Assembly (NCBI GenBank): GCA_003567075.1 | Contig: PXAU01000058.1 | Coordinates: 1 to 20,611 of the forward strand | DNA from: Trueperaceae bacterium | Lineage (GTDB): Bacteria; Deinococcota; Deinococci; Deinococcales; Trueperaceae | Length of the DNA stretch: 20,611 bases | Direction of reading: 5' to 3' | Shown: piece by piece, positions 1-8,973 of the stretch | Position numbering within the stretch: the first letter of the stretch is position 1 | How the letters are laid out: every line of letters starts with the position of its first letter | Notes under the pieces: generated by a model | Seen by the model: the letters and a program-made list of their open reading frames with translations, nothing else | Databases searched by the model: none | Told to the model about the DNA's origin: nothing | Program-made: the position numbers and the translations under genes

Positions 1-459
1 CGAGGCCGCCGACACGCGGATGCCGCTGGCGTCGCCGTCCGCCGCCGCCACCAGCACCACCCCGATGGTCGCCAGCGCCAGCCAGGCCGCCTTCGCGACG
101 CTCAGCCGCTCACCCAACAGCGGCCAGGCCAGCAGCGTCACGAAGGCGGGCGCGGTGTAGAGCAGCACGAAGGCCAGCGTGATGCCGCCGGTCTCGATCG
201 CCAGCACCAGGGCGGCATAGAAGAGCGTGACGCCGATCAGCGCGAAGCCGGCCAGCCGTGCCAGGTCGGCGCCGCCGTCGAGCCGCAGCCGGCCCACCAG
301 CAACGCGTGCAGCGCGAAGGCGGCGCCAGCCAGCGAGGCGCGCCAGAAGGCGATCTCGAGCGGCGCCAGCCCGCGCTCGAGCAGGCCGCGCGAGAACAGG
401 CCCAGCAGCGCCCACAGCAGCGCCGCGGCGGCGACGAGGGCGAAGCCGCGGCGCTGCAT
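1..459 (-). CDS. EamA/DMT-family transporter, partial (C-terminus off the left edge)
   Basis: The reading frame is open from an ATG at 459 to the window edge, 153 codons. It is very hydrophobic and has the layout of one EamA repeat: a first helix near residues 5-23, a charged turn, then helices near 33-50, 70-90, 93-112 and 118-137. The typical repeat ending is visible as LLGERLSVAKAAW, followed by a glycine-rich helix and a soluble linker (residues 138-153). EamA proteins have two such repeats and about 300 residues, so roughly half is missing. The family exports or imports small metabolites across the inner membrane, and the substrate cannot be read from sequence. The start lies 7 bases after the stop of the 830-residue gene with no clear ribosome site of its own, so translation is probably coupled. 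Family is fairly certain; substrate is unknown. Confidence 0.85.
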   Translation of the reverse strand, partial: MQRRGFALVAAAALLWALLGLFSRGLLERGLAPLEIAFWRASLAGAAFALHALLVGRLRLDGGADLARLAGFALIGVTLFYAALVLAIETGGITLAFVLLYTAPAFVTLLAWPLLGERLSVAKAAWLALATIGVVLVAAADGDASGIRVSAAS

Positions 460-466
460 CCGCGGC

Positions 467-2959
467 TCAGTCGCGTGCGACGAGCGGTTTCATGCCGAAC
501 TCCTGCGCAAGATCGGGCTGTTCGAGGCGCAGGTCGCGCATGCGCCGCAGGTACGAGCCCAGCTCGATGCCCCAGGCCACCAGGTTGATGGCGTAGAGGC
601 CGCTCAGGGCCCACAAGCCGGTCAGGAGCGGGATGTCGAGCGGGCTCACCGCCCAGCCGAGCTGCGCCAGCGCGTCGATGCCGAACACCGCCCATGGCAC
701 CAGCAGCAGCACGCCCCAGAGCTCATCGGCGGCGCCGCTCCCCGGCACCAGCAAGGCCATGGCGTGGTAGGGAAGCGTGCGCGGTGCGTTGCGTGACAAC
801 CGTGGCCGCGGCACGAGCAGCGCCGCGAGGTGCAGCAGCGCGACGACCAGGAAGAGCGCTAGCAGCGTCGTCGACGCCCACGCTGGCAGCGCGGCGGGCG
901 CCTCGGCGCCGGCCAGGTAACCGAACGGATCGCGGTAGGCCGCCGCCACGGCTGCGCCCCACGTGCCGGCCGCGGCGGCTCGCACCGTCGCCGGCGTCGG
1001 CGCCGGCGGCCGCTCGCCCGCCCGCACCGCCTCCAGGCTCGCCTCGGCGTCGGGTACGCCCTCCAGCACGGCCACCTCGAAGCGCCGCGCAGCAGCCTCG
1101 GGCTCGCTGGCGTGCCACAGCCGGTAGGCCTCGAGCAAATGCTGCGAGCCGGAGTCCGCGCTCGGGTCAGGCGTCAGTAGCGGAGCTACGAAGGGAGCGC
1201 TCACGTGCCCGGCGGCAGCCGCTGCCGCTGCCGCGTCGCCGCGTTGCGTCCAGACCGCCAGCGCCGCGACCGCGTGGGCTGCCGCCAGCAGAAGCACCAA
1301 GGCCAGCTTCTCGGTGGTGCCGTAGTGCCGGATGACGCGCAAGCGCCAGGCGCCGCTGGCTCGCCGGCCGGTCTCGCGGGCGCGCCGCATCAGCAGCGAC
1401 TGGACCCGCCAGTACTTCGCCAGCAGCGTCAGGTGCAGCATCACGGCGGCGGTCACCAGGGCGCTGGCGGCGTACCAGCCGCCCCGCCCCAGGTTGACCG
1501 CGGCGTTGCCGAGCACCTGGCGAACGCTGCTGGCGCCGAGTTCGCCAGCACTGGCACGCACCGCGGCCGCGGCCTCCTCCTGGCCCTCCTGGCGCAGCAG
1601 GTCGGCGTGCTCGCGCAGCGCGTCGGCCGCCCCCGGCATGCCCGGGCCCGCGGTGCGCGGCAACCAGCGGGCCCACAGGTCGGCGGCTTCGCGGTCGGCT
1701 TCGGCCAGCGCGCGACGCAGCGGCCGCAGCGGGAAGCCGTAGGCGTCGTGGGCATCGGCGTCGGTGAGCAAGCCAGGATCGTAGCCGCGCGCCTCGAAAT
1801 CGAGCAGCGCCGCCCCCATGGCGGCGTCGGCGGTCTCGTAGCGGCCGTGGGACGCCATCGCTCGGGCGATCTGGGCGGTCACGAAGAACGGCCCGCGCGT
1901 GGCGAGCGCGGCGTCCAGCGCAGCGTCGAGGGCGGCGTCGCGCTGCGCCATGTCGTCGGCCACCTCGGCCACACGCAGGTGCAGGAAGGGGTTGGTGGGG
2001 TCGCGCTCGAGCGCGGCGCTCGGGTCGGCCACGGCAGCCTCGGCCTGCCACCAGCGCAGCGCCGGCAGCGAGGGGTGGAAGCTGGCCGGCGGGGTCGCCA
2101 GCCCCCCTTCGATCCGGTGCTCGACGCGCGTCGTGCCCGCAGCCAAGGGGACGTCGCTCACCACCCGCACGCCGGTCCCGAGGGGGACCAGCTCGACGAT
2201 GGGTCCAGACGACAGCGTCCGCTGCAGGACGCGGCCGGTATCGAGCTCGAGCTCCAGCACCGTGGCGCCGTGCGCGATCCAGGCGCTTCCGAGGTGGAGC
2301 ACGGCGGCGCGGGTGTCGCCGCTGCCTTCGGGTCGAGTGAAGCGCCAGCGCAGGCTGCCGTCGGGTGCACGCAGTTCGGCGCCGTCGTCCACGAGGACCA
2401 GCGCCAACCCCGCCTCGGGCGGGGCGGCAGCGGGCGCCTCGGGTGCCGGGGGCGGCGCTTCGGGTCGCGCTTCGGGCGTCGGTGCTGGCTCGGGCGGCGG
2501 CGCTTCGGTCGCCGGCGGTGGCAGCGCTTCGGGTCTGGCGCCAGGCGTCGGCGCGCTGGCACGCACCCGCAGCGCGGCTTCGACGTCGGGACCCGACAGG
2601 CGCAGCTCGGTCGTCCCGGGCTCCCGCAAGGTCGCCTCGAAGCGCACCGCACCAGTCGGGCCGGCCGTTGCCTCGGCCACCTCGCTCGCGCCCGAAGGGG
2701 CGCGCGCTTCGAGCCGGTAGGTGGCGCCCGGCGTGAGCCGGTCGGCCTCGACGGTGACGCTGTCGCCGACCGCTGCCGCGACGGGGCTGACGCCGACACG
2801 GGGAGCGCTCTGCGCCCACGACCAGCCGGCCAGGCTGGCGAGCGTCAGCGCCCAGGCCACGAGCAGCAGCCCGAGCGCGCTGCGGCGAGGGGGGACCGGT
2901 ACCACGGAGGCGACGTGGCTGCCGTCGCCGCGCAGCGCCGAACTGGGGGATGCGCACAT
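467..2959 (-). CDS. Uncharacterised 830-residue multi-pass membrane protein with N-terminal extracytoplasmic region
   Basis: I do not recognise this family. Residues 28-48 form a hydrophobic signal or anchor segment followed by a possible cleavage site (SWAQ/SA). Residues 52-134 look like a small beta-rich Ig-like domain (VGDSVTVEADRLTPGATY). Residues 135-184 are a proline/alanine/glutamate linker, and 185-300 have the alternating beta pattern of a repeat or propeller fragment. Residues 300-475 are alanine-rich helices of tetratricopeptide-like character. Five further hydrophobic segments lie near 496-514, 550-570, 697-716, 745-765 and 775-800, ending in a charged tail. A soluble stretch with a second helical repeat-like patch (605-645) separates the middle and last segments. 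The start is the ATG 6 bases after a TAAGGT box. It is followed directly by the EamA-type gene, probably one transcript. Function unknown; an envelope role is an inference from topology. Confidence 0.8.
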   Translation of the reverse strand: MCASPSSALRGDGSHVASVVPVPPRRSALGLLLVAWALTLASLAGWSWAQSAPRVGVSPVAAAVGDSVTVEADRLTPGATYRLEARAPSGASEVAEATAGPTGAVRFEATLREPGTTELRLSGPDVEAALRVRASAPTPGARPEALPPPATEAPPPEPAPTPEARPEAPPPAPEAPAAAPPEAGLALVLVDDGAELRAPDGSLRWRFTRPEGSGDTRAAVLHLGSAWIAHGATVLELELDTGRVLQRTLSSGPIVELVPLGTGVRVVSDVPLAAGTTRVEHRIEGGLATPPASFHPSLPALRWWQAEAAVADPSAALERDPTNPFLHLRVAEVADDMAQRDAALDAALDAALATRGPFFVTAQIARAMASHGRYETADAAMGAALLDFEARGYDPGLLTDADAHDAYGFPLRPLRRALAEADREAADLWARWLPRTAGPGMPGAADALREHADLLRQEGQEEAAAAVRASAGELGASSVRQVLGNAAVNLGRGGWYAASALVTAAVMLHLTLLAKYWRVQSLLMRRARETGRRASGAWRLRVIRHYGTTEKLALVLLLAAAHAVAALAVWTQRGDAAAAAAAAGHVSAPFVAPLLTPDPSADSGSQHLLEAYRLWHASEPEAAARRFEVAVLEGVPDAEASLEAVRAGERPPAPTPATVRAAAAGTWGAAVAAAYRDPFGYLAGAEAPAALPAWASTTLLALFLVVALLHLAALLVPRPRLSRNAPRTLPYHAMALLVPGSGAADELWGVLLLVPWAVFGIDALAQLGWAVSPLDIPLLTGLWALSGLYAINLVAWGIELGSYLRRMRDLRLEQPDLAQEFGMKPLVARD
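2408..2557 (-). repeat. Low-complexity Pro/Ala/Glu linker-coding segment
   Basis: This stretch encodes residues 135-184 of the 830-residue membrane protein. It consists of irregular short repeats such as PEAPPPAPEA and EARPEAP, visible in the DNA as recurring GCTTCGG on the plus strand. It is probably a flexible extracytoplasmic spacer between the Ig-like domain and the next folded region, and it may vary in length between strains. Confidence 0.7.
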
Positions 2960-2965
2960 GCCACC

Positions 2966-2971
2966 ACCTTA
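2966..2971 (-). promoter_or_regulatory. Putative -10 box (TAAGGT) of the 830-residue membrane protein gene
   Basis: TAAGGT fits TANNNT and ends 6 bases before the ATG at 2959, the spacing of a leaderless transcript. The same bases (AAGGTGG) could instead serve as a ribosome-binding site, so this is one of the less certain boxes. No -35 element was recognised. Confidence 0.4.
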
Positions 2972-3036
2972 CCCGCCGCATGGCCCCGCCTCGCGCTCAG
3001 AACGACGCCGAGCGGGGCCGAGCACGGGCGAGCGCG

Positions 3037-3051
3037 GCCCCTCCGAGGGGC
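3037..3051. other. Perfect 6-bp inverted repeat (GCCCCT-CCG-AGGGGC)
   Basis: A short perfect hairpin sits in the 135-base gap between the divergent genes starting at 2959 and 3095. It lies about 45-58 bases upstream of the likely transcription start of the DdrA/Rad52-like gene. It could be an accessory operator or simply a GC-rich coincidence. The rest of this gap holds the palindrome at 3058-3082 and the two -10 boxes. Confidence 0.4.
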
Positions 3052-3057
3052 ATCCGA

Positions 3058-3082
3058 CCACGGCCGCTGCAGCGGAGCGTGG
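3058..3082. promoter_or_regulatory. Candidate operator: nested palindrome touching the -10 box of the DdrA/Rad52-like gene
   Basis: The core CCGCTGCAGCGG (3064-3075) is a perfect 12-base palindrome. It is flanked by CCACG (3058-3062) and CGTGG (3078-3082), an outer pair one base off exact symmetry. The whole element ends immediately before the TATCCT box, so it covers about -37 to -13 relative to a start at the GTG codon. That is the position where a bound repressor would block RNA polymerase. It does not resemble the AT-rich DdrO-controlled motif of Deinococcus. Regulation is inferred from position and symmetry only. Confidence 0.45.
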
Positions 3083-3088
3083 TATCCT
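3083..3088 (+). promoter_or_regulatory. Extended -10 box (TGgTATCCT) of the DdrA/Rad52-like operon
   Basis: TATCCT is preceded by TGG, giving an extended -10, and ends 6 bases before the GTG start at 3095. No ribosome-binding site lies between, so a leaderless mRNA is the simplest reading. No -35 hexamer is visible; that position is occupied by the palindrome. Confidence 0.6.
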
Positions 3089-3094
3089 TTGCGC

Positions 3095-3832
3095 GTGTCG
3101 GATGCGCCCTGGACGCGTCTCGCCGCCGCCTTCCGGGTCTCGGACGTGGCCTGGGCGGTGGTCGCGGTAGAGGAACCCGGCGACGCCGCGATCGTGACGC
3201 CGCGTCTGCGTTCGGAGGCGCTCCGCGCGCGCTTGGACGAGGTCTGCGGCCTGGAGGGATGGAGCCTCGAGTTGCAGCCGTTCGCCGAGGGCGCGGTCGG
3301 TTGCGTGCTATCGATCGCGCAGGTGCGCAAGTCGGCCGTGGTGGACGCCACGCCGCTGGGGGCGGCCGCCACCGCGGACGCCGCCTTCGCGGCTGCCGCG
3401 GCGCTGTTCGGGTTGGTGCCACCGCTGGCCACGCAAGCGCGCCGCGTGGCCTTCGATCCGGAGGCCCGGGTGCCGCTCCACGAGCCTGCGCTCGACGACC
3501 TCGACGCGACCGAGGACGGCGGTAGGGTCGAGACCGGAGCCGAGCGGGCAGCAGCGGTACCGCGCGAGGCCGCGCGACCCACGGGCGCCGAGGAAGGCCT
3601 GGGCGCAGCCGATCTTCAGGTCGAAGGGGTCCGCGCGCGCGGGCTCTCGCCCGAGGCGCTGGCCATGATCGACCGTCTGGTGGAGCGCCTGAAGCAGGAG
3701 GGGCACGGGCTCGCGGCTGCCCGGCTGCTCAACCGCTACGGTGGCTACGGCAAGGACGCCGCCGCCGCACGAGAGCTCTACGGGGAGCTGCGCTCGCTGT
3801 TGGTGCGCGAGGTCGGCGGGGTCGACGCGTGA
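3095..3832 (+). CDS. DdrA/Rad52-like DNA repair protein (diverged)
   Basis: The protein has 245 residues. The first 110 or so follow, from memory, the pattern of Deinococcus DdrA, a Rad52-related protein that binds 3' single-stranded DNA ends. The signs are an initial helix and VAW strand (residues 6-20), a block ALRARLDEVCGLEGWSLE (42-59), a strand pair VGCVLSIAQV (68-77) and a final alanine-rich helix ending in LFGLV (93-108). The lysine/arginine pair I recall in that helix of DdrA is missing. Residues 120-180 are acidic, low in order and probably a linker. Residues 184-240 form a helical C-terminal domain with the distinctive RYGGYGKDAAAARELY. The GTG start is chosen because a TATCCT box lies 6 bases upstream; the open frame runs on far upstream but antisense to another gene. 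The stop overlaps the next start (GTGA). Family assignment is by eye. Confidence 0.6.
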   Translation: MSDAPWTRLAAAFRVSDVAWAVVAVEEPGDAAIVTPRLRSEALRARLDEVCGLEGWSLELQPFAEGAVGCVLSIAQVRKSAVVDATPLGAAATADAAFAAAAALFGLVPPLATQARRVAFDPEARVPLHEPALDDLDATEDGGRVETGAERAAAVPREAARPTGAEEGLGAADLQVEGVRARGLSPEALAMIDRLVERLKQEGHGLAAARLLNRYGGYGKDAAAARELYGELRSLLVREVGGVDA

Positions 3833-4578
3833 TCAAGGTGATCGCCATCGGCGACGTCCACGGCATGTGGCCCGAGTTGTGGCGCGTGCTCAAGGCGAGC
3901 GCCGCCAGTACGCCCGGCTTCCTGCCCACCGAGGCGTTGCGCTCCGGACGCTACCGGGTCGTGTGCGCGGGTGATCTGGTGCACTACAAGGACGAGCGCG
4001 CCTACGCAACCGCGGTCGGCAACGAGCACTACGACCCGGGCGATCGCGACCACCTGCGCCGCGCCGCGCGGGCGCAGATCCGTGAGCTGTACCGCTTCAA
4101 GGACTTCGTCGAGGCCGCCGACGGCAACGTCCAGGTGATCCTCGGGAACCACGACGAGGCGGCCGTCAAGGGCACCTACGAGCTCGGCACGCGCGGCGGC
4201 CTCATGCACCACGAGTTCGACGAGGCGCGCGGCGGGACGTCGCTTCCTGACGACCTGGCCGCCTGGATCGGCGCCTTCCCGCGCGAGGTCGTGTACCACG
4301 GCGTCCACTTCGCGCACGCCGGCCCTACCGTCGGGATGCAGCAGTTCGACGACTTCTTCTATCACGACCCCGACACGAAGACCTGGTGGTACGAGAAGCC
4401 CGAGCTCGTGCGGCAGGCCGGGCACCGGTTCGGCGTCTACGGGCACACCGTGATGAAGCAGGGGATCTACGTCGACAAGGAGCACGCCTTCGCCATGATC
4501 GACGCGCTCGGGCACACGCAGTTCCTGGAGATGCTCCTCTCGGACGAGCGACTGGACTACTCCGTCAGCTCGTTGTGA
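3829..4578 (+). CDS. Calcineurin-like metallophosphatase (PPP-type)
   Basis: The protein has 249 residues and carries the metallophosphatase motif series in order: GDVHG (8-12), GDLVHY (48-53), GNHD (106-109), FAHAGP (161-166) and YGHT (204-207). These supply the two-metal centre and the phosphate-clamping histidine of serine/threonine phosphatases and diadenosine tetraphosphatases. In the second motif the usual GDxxDRG is GDLVHYK, so the site is not a textbook PPP motif. There is no signal peptide, so it should act in the cytoplasm. GTG 3829 overlaps the previous stop by 4 bases, giving tight translational coupling with the DdrA/Rad52-like gene. The substrate could be a phosphoprotein, a dinucleotide or a DNA end; the sequence does not decide. 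Confidence 0.85.
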   Translation: MIKVIAIGDVHGMWPELWRVLKASAASTPGFLPTEALRSGRYRVVCAGDLVHYKDERAYATAVGNEHYDPGDRDHLRRAARAQIRELYRFKDFVEAADGNVQVILGNHDEAAVKGTYELGTRGGLMHHEFDEARGGTSLPDDLAAWIGAFPREVVYHGVHFAHAGPTVGMQQFDDFFYHDPDTKTWWYEKPELVRQAGHRFGVYGHTVMKQGIYVDKEHAFAMIDALGHTQFLEMLLSDERLDYSVSSL

Positions 4579-4642
4579 AGCCACCGGAACGTGACCGCCC
4601 CCGCCCCCTGGGCACGAGCCGAAAGGCCGCGGCGCAGGCCCT

Positions 4643-5323
4643 TCAGAGCGAGTACCCGCCGGCATCGTCGTCGCGTACCACCTCGCCGCCGCGCAGCACG
4701 ATGGTGCGGCGCTTGAGCCGGTCGACCAGGTCGCGCGAGTGGGTGGCGACGATGACGGTGGTGCCGCGGATGTTGACGTCGTTCAACTGTTCGAGGATCT
4801 CCCAGCTCGTGTCCGGGTCGAGGTTACCGGTCGGCTCGTCGCACAGCAGGAGCGGCGGGTTGGTGACCAGGGCCCGGGCGATGGCGACCCGTTGCTGCTC
4901 GCCCAGCGACAACTCGATGGGGTAGGCCTTGCGCTTGTGGGCCAGCCCCACCTGCCGCAGCGCCGAGAGCGCGCGCTGCTCCTGGTTGCCGCGGAAGCCG
5001 GTGGCGCGCAGCGCGAAGGTCAGGTTCTCGAGCGCCGAGAGCTTGCCCAGCAGCCGGTGGTCCTGGAACACCATGCCGATGCGGCGCCGCAGCAGCGGCA
5101 GTTGGTGGTCGCGTAGCTTGGCGAGGTCCTGCTCGGCGATGGCCACCACGCCCTCGGTCGGGTTGATGCGCCGCAACAGGAGCGCCAGCAGCGTGCTCTT
5201 GCCGGCGCCCGAGTGCCCGACGACGTACACGAACTCACCCTTGCGGATGCGGAAGTCCACGTCCTTCAGCGCATGCGTGTGCGTGCGGGCGTACGTCTTG
5301 GTGACGTGCTGGAACTCGACCAC
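4643..5323 (-). CDS. ftsE: Cell division ATP-binding protein FtsE
   Basis: This 226-residue ABC ATPase has Walker A GHSGAGKST (36-44), the Q-loop VFQDHRLL (85-92) typical of FtsE, signature ELSLGEQQRV (137-146), Walker B LLLCDEPTGNLD (158-169) and H-loop VATHS (192-196). The second signature position is Leu where LSGGE is usual. FtsE works with the membrane protein FtsX at the septum to activate peptidoglycan hydrolases. The frame opens at a TTG at 5341, but the GTG at 5323 is preferred. It gives the usual FtsE length and N-terminus (VEFQHVTKTY) and lies 8 bases after TAGCAT. No ftsX follows: the next gene downstream is convergent, 64 bases away, and that gap holds only weak inverted repeats. 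ftsX must be elsewhere. Confidence 0.9.
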   Translation of the reverse strand: MVEFQHVTKTYARTHTHALKDVDFRIRKGEFVYVVGHSGAGKSTLLALLLRRINPTEGVVAIAEQDLAKLRDHQLPLLRRRIGMVFQDHRLLGKLSALENLTFALRATGFRGNQEQRALSALRQVGLAHKRKAYPIELSLGEQQRVAIARALVTNPPLLLCDEPTGNLDPDTSWEILEQLNDVNIRGTTVIVATHSRDLVDRLKRRTIVLRGGEVVRDDDAGGYSL

Positions 5324-5331
5324 GCCTCGGC

Positions 5332-5337
5332 ATGCTA
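5332..5337 (-). promoter_or_regulatory. Extended -10 box (TGgTAGCAT) of ftsE
   Basis: TAGCAT preceded by TGG ends 8 bases before the GTG start at 5323. A possible -35 TTGAGG lies at 5353-5358 with a short 15-base spacer, overlapping the stop codon of the upstream nucleoside hydrolase. The arrangement suggests a leaderless ftsE mRNA separate from the gyrA operon. Confidence 0.6.
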
Positions 5338-5354
5338 CCAAGGCCTGGTGCGCC

Positions 5355-6296
5355 TCAATCGTAGCTGGCGAGGGTCGCGACCAACACCTCGGTGGAGAGC
5401 GCGGCGTCTACCTCGCGGATGGCCTCGACGTTCGCTGGCGCGCCGCCCGGAACGCCGCGGAGGTCGGCGACGGTCATGCCGCGGGTGTGGGTGCCGGTGA
5501 GCTCGATCGCGACGTGATAGGCGGTGGTGCGTACGAGGCTCGGGTGGGTGACGGCGAGCACCGCCAGCGGGTCGTGCAGCGGACCCGCCTCCGGCGCGCC
5601 GAAGGCGCGCCCGTAGGCCTGGCCGTAGTAGTCGAGCAGGCTGGCGCAGAACGCGGCCGCTCGCCCTCCCGCGGCGCGGATGCGGGCGCTGATCACCGCG
5701 TCGACGAACCACTGGTGGGTGGCGTCGAGGCCCGCCATGGTGAGCGGCAACCCGGCCCGGAACACCACGTCGGCGGCCTCCGGATCGACCAGGATGTTGA
5801 ACTCCGCAGCGGGCGTCACGTTCCCCCAGGGGATGCCGCCACCCATGATCGACACGCCGCGCAGTGATTCGGCCAGGTCGGGCGCCGTGCGCAGCGCCAG
5901 CGCCACGTTGGTGAGCGGTCCGGTGGCCACGAGCCACACCTGGCCCGGGTGGGCGCGGACCGTGTCGACGATGAAGCCGATGGCGTCGTGCGAGGCGACG
6001 GAGCGTCCGTGCCGCGGGTGCTCGGGTCCCTCCAGGCCGGAGGCGCCGTGGATGAACTCGGCCGTGCGCAAGGGCGCCACCAGCGGGCAGGGACTGCCGG
6101 CATGCACGGGCACGTCGAGCCCCAGCACCTCGCACATGGTGAGCGCGTTGGCGGTCGTGAGCGGTAGCGGAACGTTGCCGGCGACGGTGGTGATGCCGAG
6201 CAACCGGGCGTGCCGGCCTGCGAGCGCGATCGCCAGCGCGTCGTCGTGCCCGGGATCGCAGTCGAGCAGGATCAGCGGGAGGTCGGCGGTGGACAC
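5355..6296 (-). CDS. Inosine/uridine-preferring nucleoside hydrolase family protein
   Basis: The protein has 313 residues, the family's usual size. The N-terminal calcium-binding motif DCDPGHDDA (12-20) follows a beta strand. Further family marks are GITTVAGN (34-41), VATGPLTNVAL (123-133), MGGG (151-154), AEFNI (164-168) and LHDPLAV (240-246), the last supplying the late His-Asp pair. These enzymes split ribonucleosides into base and ribose for salvage. The start is GTG 6296, one base after the gyrA stop codon; longer in-frame starts would run into gyrA coding sequence. It is therefore probably translated from the gyrA transcript. Base preference cannot be told from these motifs. An effect of the gyrA nonsense codon on its expression is possible. 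Confidence 0.9.
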   Translation of the reverse strand: MSTADLPLILLDCDPGHDDALAIALAGRHARLLGITTVAGNVPLPLTTANALTMCEVLGLDVPVHAGSPCPLVAPLRTAEFIHGASGLEGPEHPRHGRSVASHDAIGFIVDTVRAHPGQVWLVATGPLTNVALALRTAPDLAESLRGVSIMGGGIPWGNVTPAAEFNILVDPEAADVVFRAGLPLTMAGLDATHQWFVDAVISARIRAAGGRAAAFCASLLDYYGQAYGRAFGAPEAGPLHDPLAVLAVTHPSLVRTTAYHVAIELTGTHTRGMTVADLRGVPGGAPANVEAIREVDAALSTEVLVATLASYD

Positions 6297-6297
6297 G

Positions 6298-8781
<2,484 letters not shown>

Positions 8782-8788
8782 GCGAGCG

Positions 8789-8797
8789 CCCTCCTCC
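8789..8797 (-). promoter_or_regulatory. Strong ribosome-binding site (GGAGGAGGG) that decides the gyrA TTG start
   Basis: The site is 7 bases upstream of the TTG at 8781, which encodes the start of the protein NEGQVIPIQITDEI, matching the usual GyrA N-terminus. gyrA is one of the few genes in this window with a clear leader and Shine-Dalgarno sequence. Confidence 0.75.
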
Positions 8798-8817
8798 GGC
8801 CGTGGCCGTAACGCACG

Positions 8818-8823
8818 AGTCTA
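8818..8823 (-). promoter_or_regulatory. Extended -10 box (TGgTAGACT) of gyrA
   Basis: TAGACT with an upstream TGG lies 36 bases before the TTG start, allowing an untranslated leader of about 30 bases that includes the ribosome-binding site. No -35 is visible. No DdrO-type palindrome was found here, although gyrA belongs to that regulon in Deinococcus. Confidence 0.45.
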
Positions 8824-8878
8824 CCACCCTGCACGGTCCCGCCGCCAGCCGCTCGCGACCCGTCCAGGACGGCCATGC

Positions 8879-8910
8879 GGCTCCTGCCGGGGAGCCCTGG
8901 GCGCCAGGCT
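8879..8910. other. Adjacent inverted repeats in the gyrA / cyclodeaminase-family divergent gap
   Basis: GGCTCC and GGAGCC (8879-8884 and 8891-8896) form a perfect 6-bp hairpin with a 6-base loop. Directly beside it, CCTGG-GCG-CCAGG (8896-8908) forms a second, extendable to AGC/GCT with one bulged base. They lie mid-way in the 192-base gap 8782-8973. They could be regulatory or could be a leftover terminator-like structure; no poly-U run follows. Otherwise that gap holds only the two promoters. Confidence 0.35.
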
Positions 8911-8962
8911 GTGGGGCCCCCGCCGACGCCCAGCCCGGCCGAATGCGGGCGAGCCTATCGGG

Positions 8963-8968
8963 TAGCCT
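8963..8968 (+). promoter_or_regulatory. -10 box (TAGCCT) of the cyclodeaminase-family gene
   Basis: TAGCCT ends 5 bases before the ATG at 8974 with no ribosome-binding site between, consistent with a leaderless or near-leaderless mRNA. No -35 was recognised. Confidence 0.5.
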
Positions 8969-8973
8969 GGCGC

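Noticed and set aside
1205..3094. A very long plus-strand open frame running into the DdrA/Rad52-like gene, which would make an 875-residue protein.
   Set aside because: It is antisense to the 830-residue membrane protein, its translation is low-complexity Gly/Arg/Gln sequence, and a promoter box sits right before the GTG at 3095.
2960..3094. A DdrO-type radiation/desiccation response motif before the DdrA-like gene, and likewise before gyrA (8782-8870).
   Set aside because: That motif is an AT-rich palindrome in Deinococcus. Both regions were read and contain only GC-rich dyads.
4579..4642. A bidirectional terminator between the metallophosphatase and ftsE.
   Set aside because: Only a bulged AAGGCC/GGCCCTT pairing is present, with no T run.
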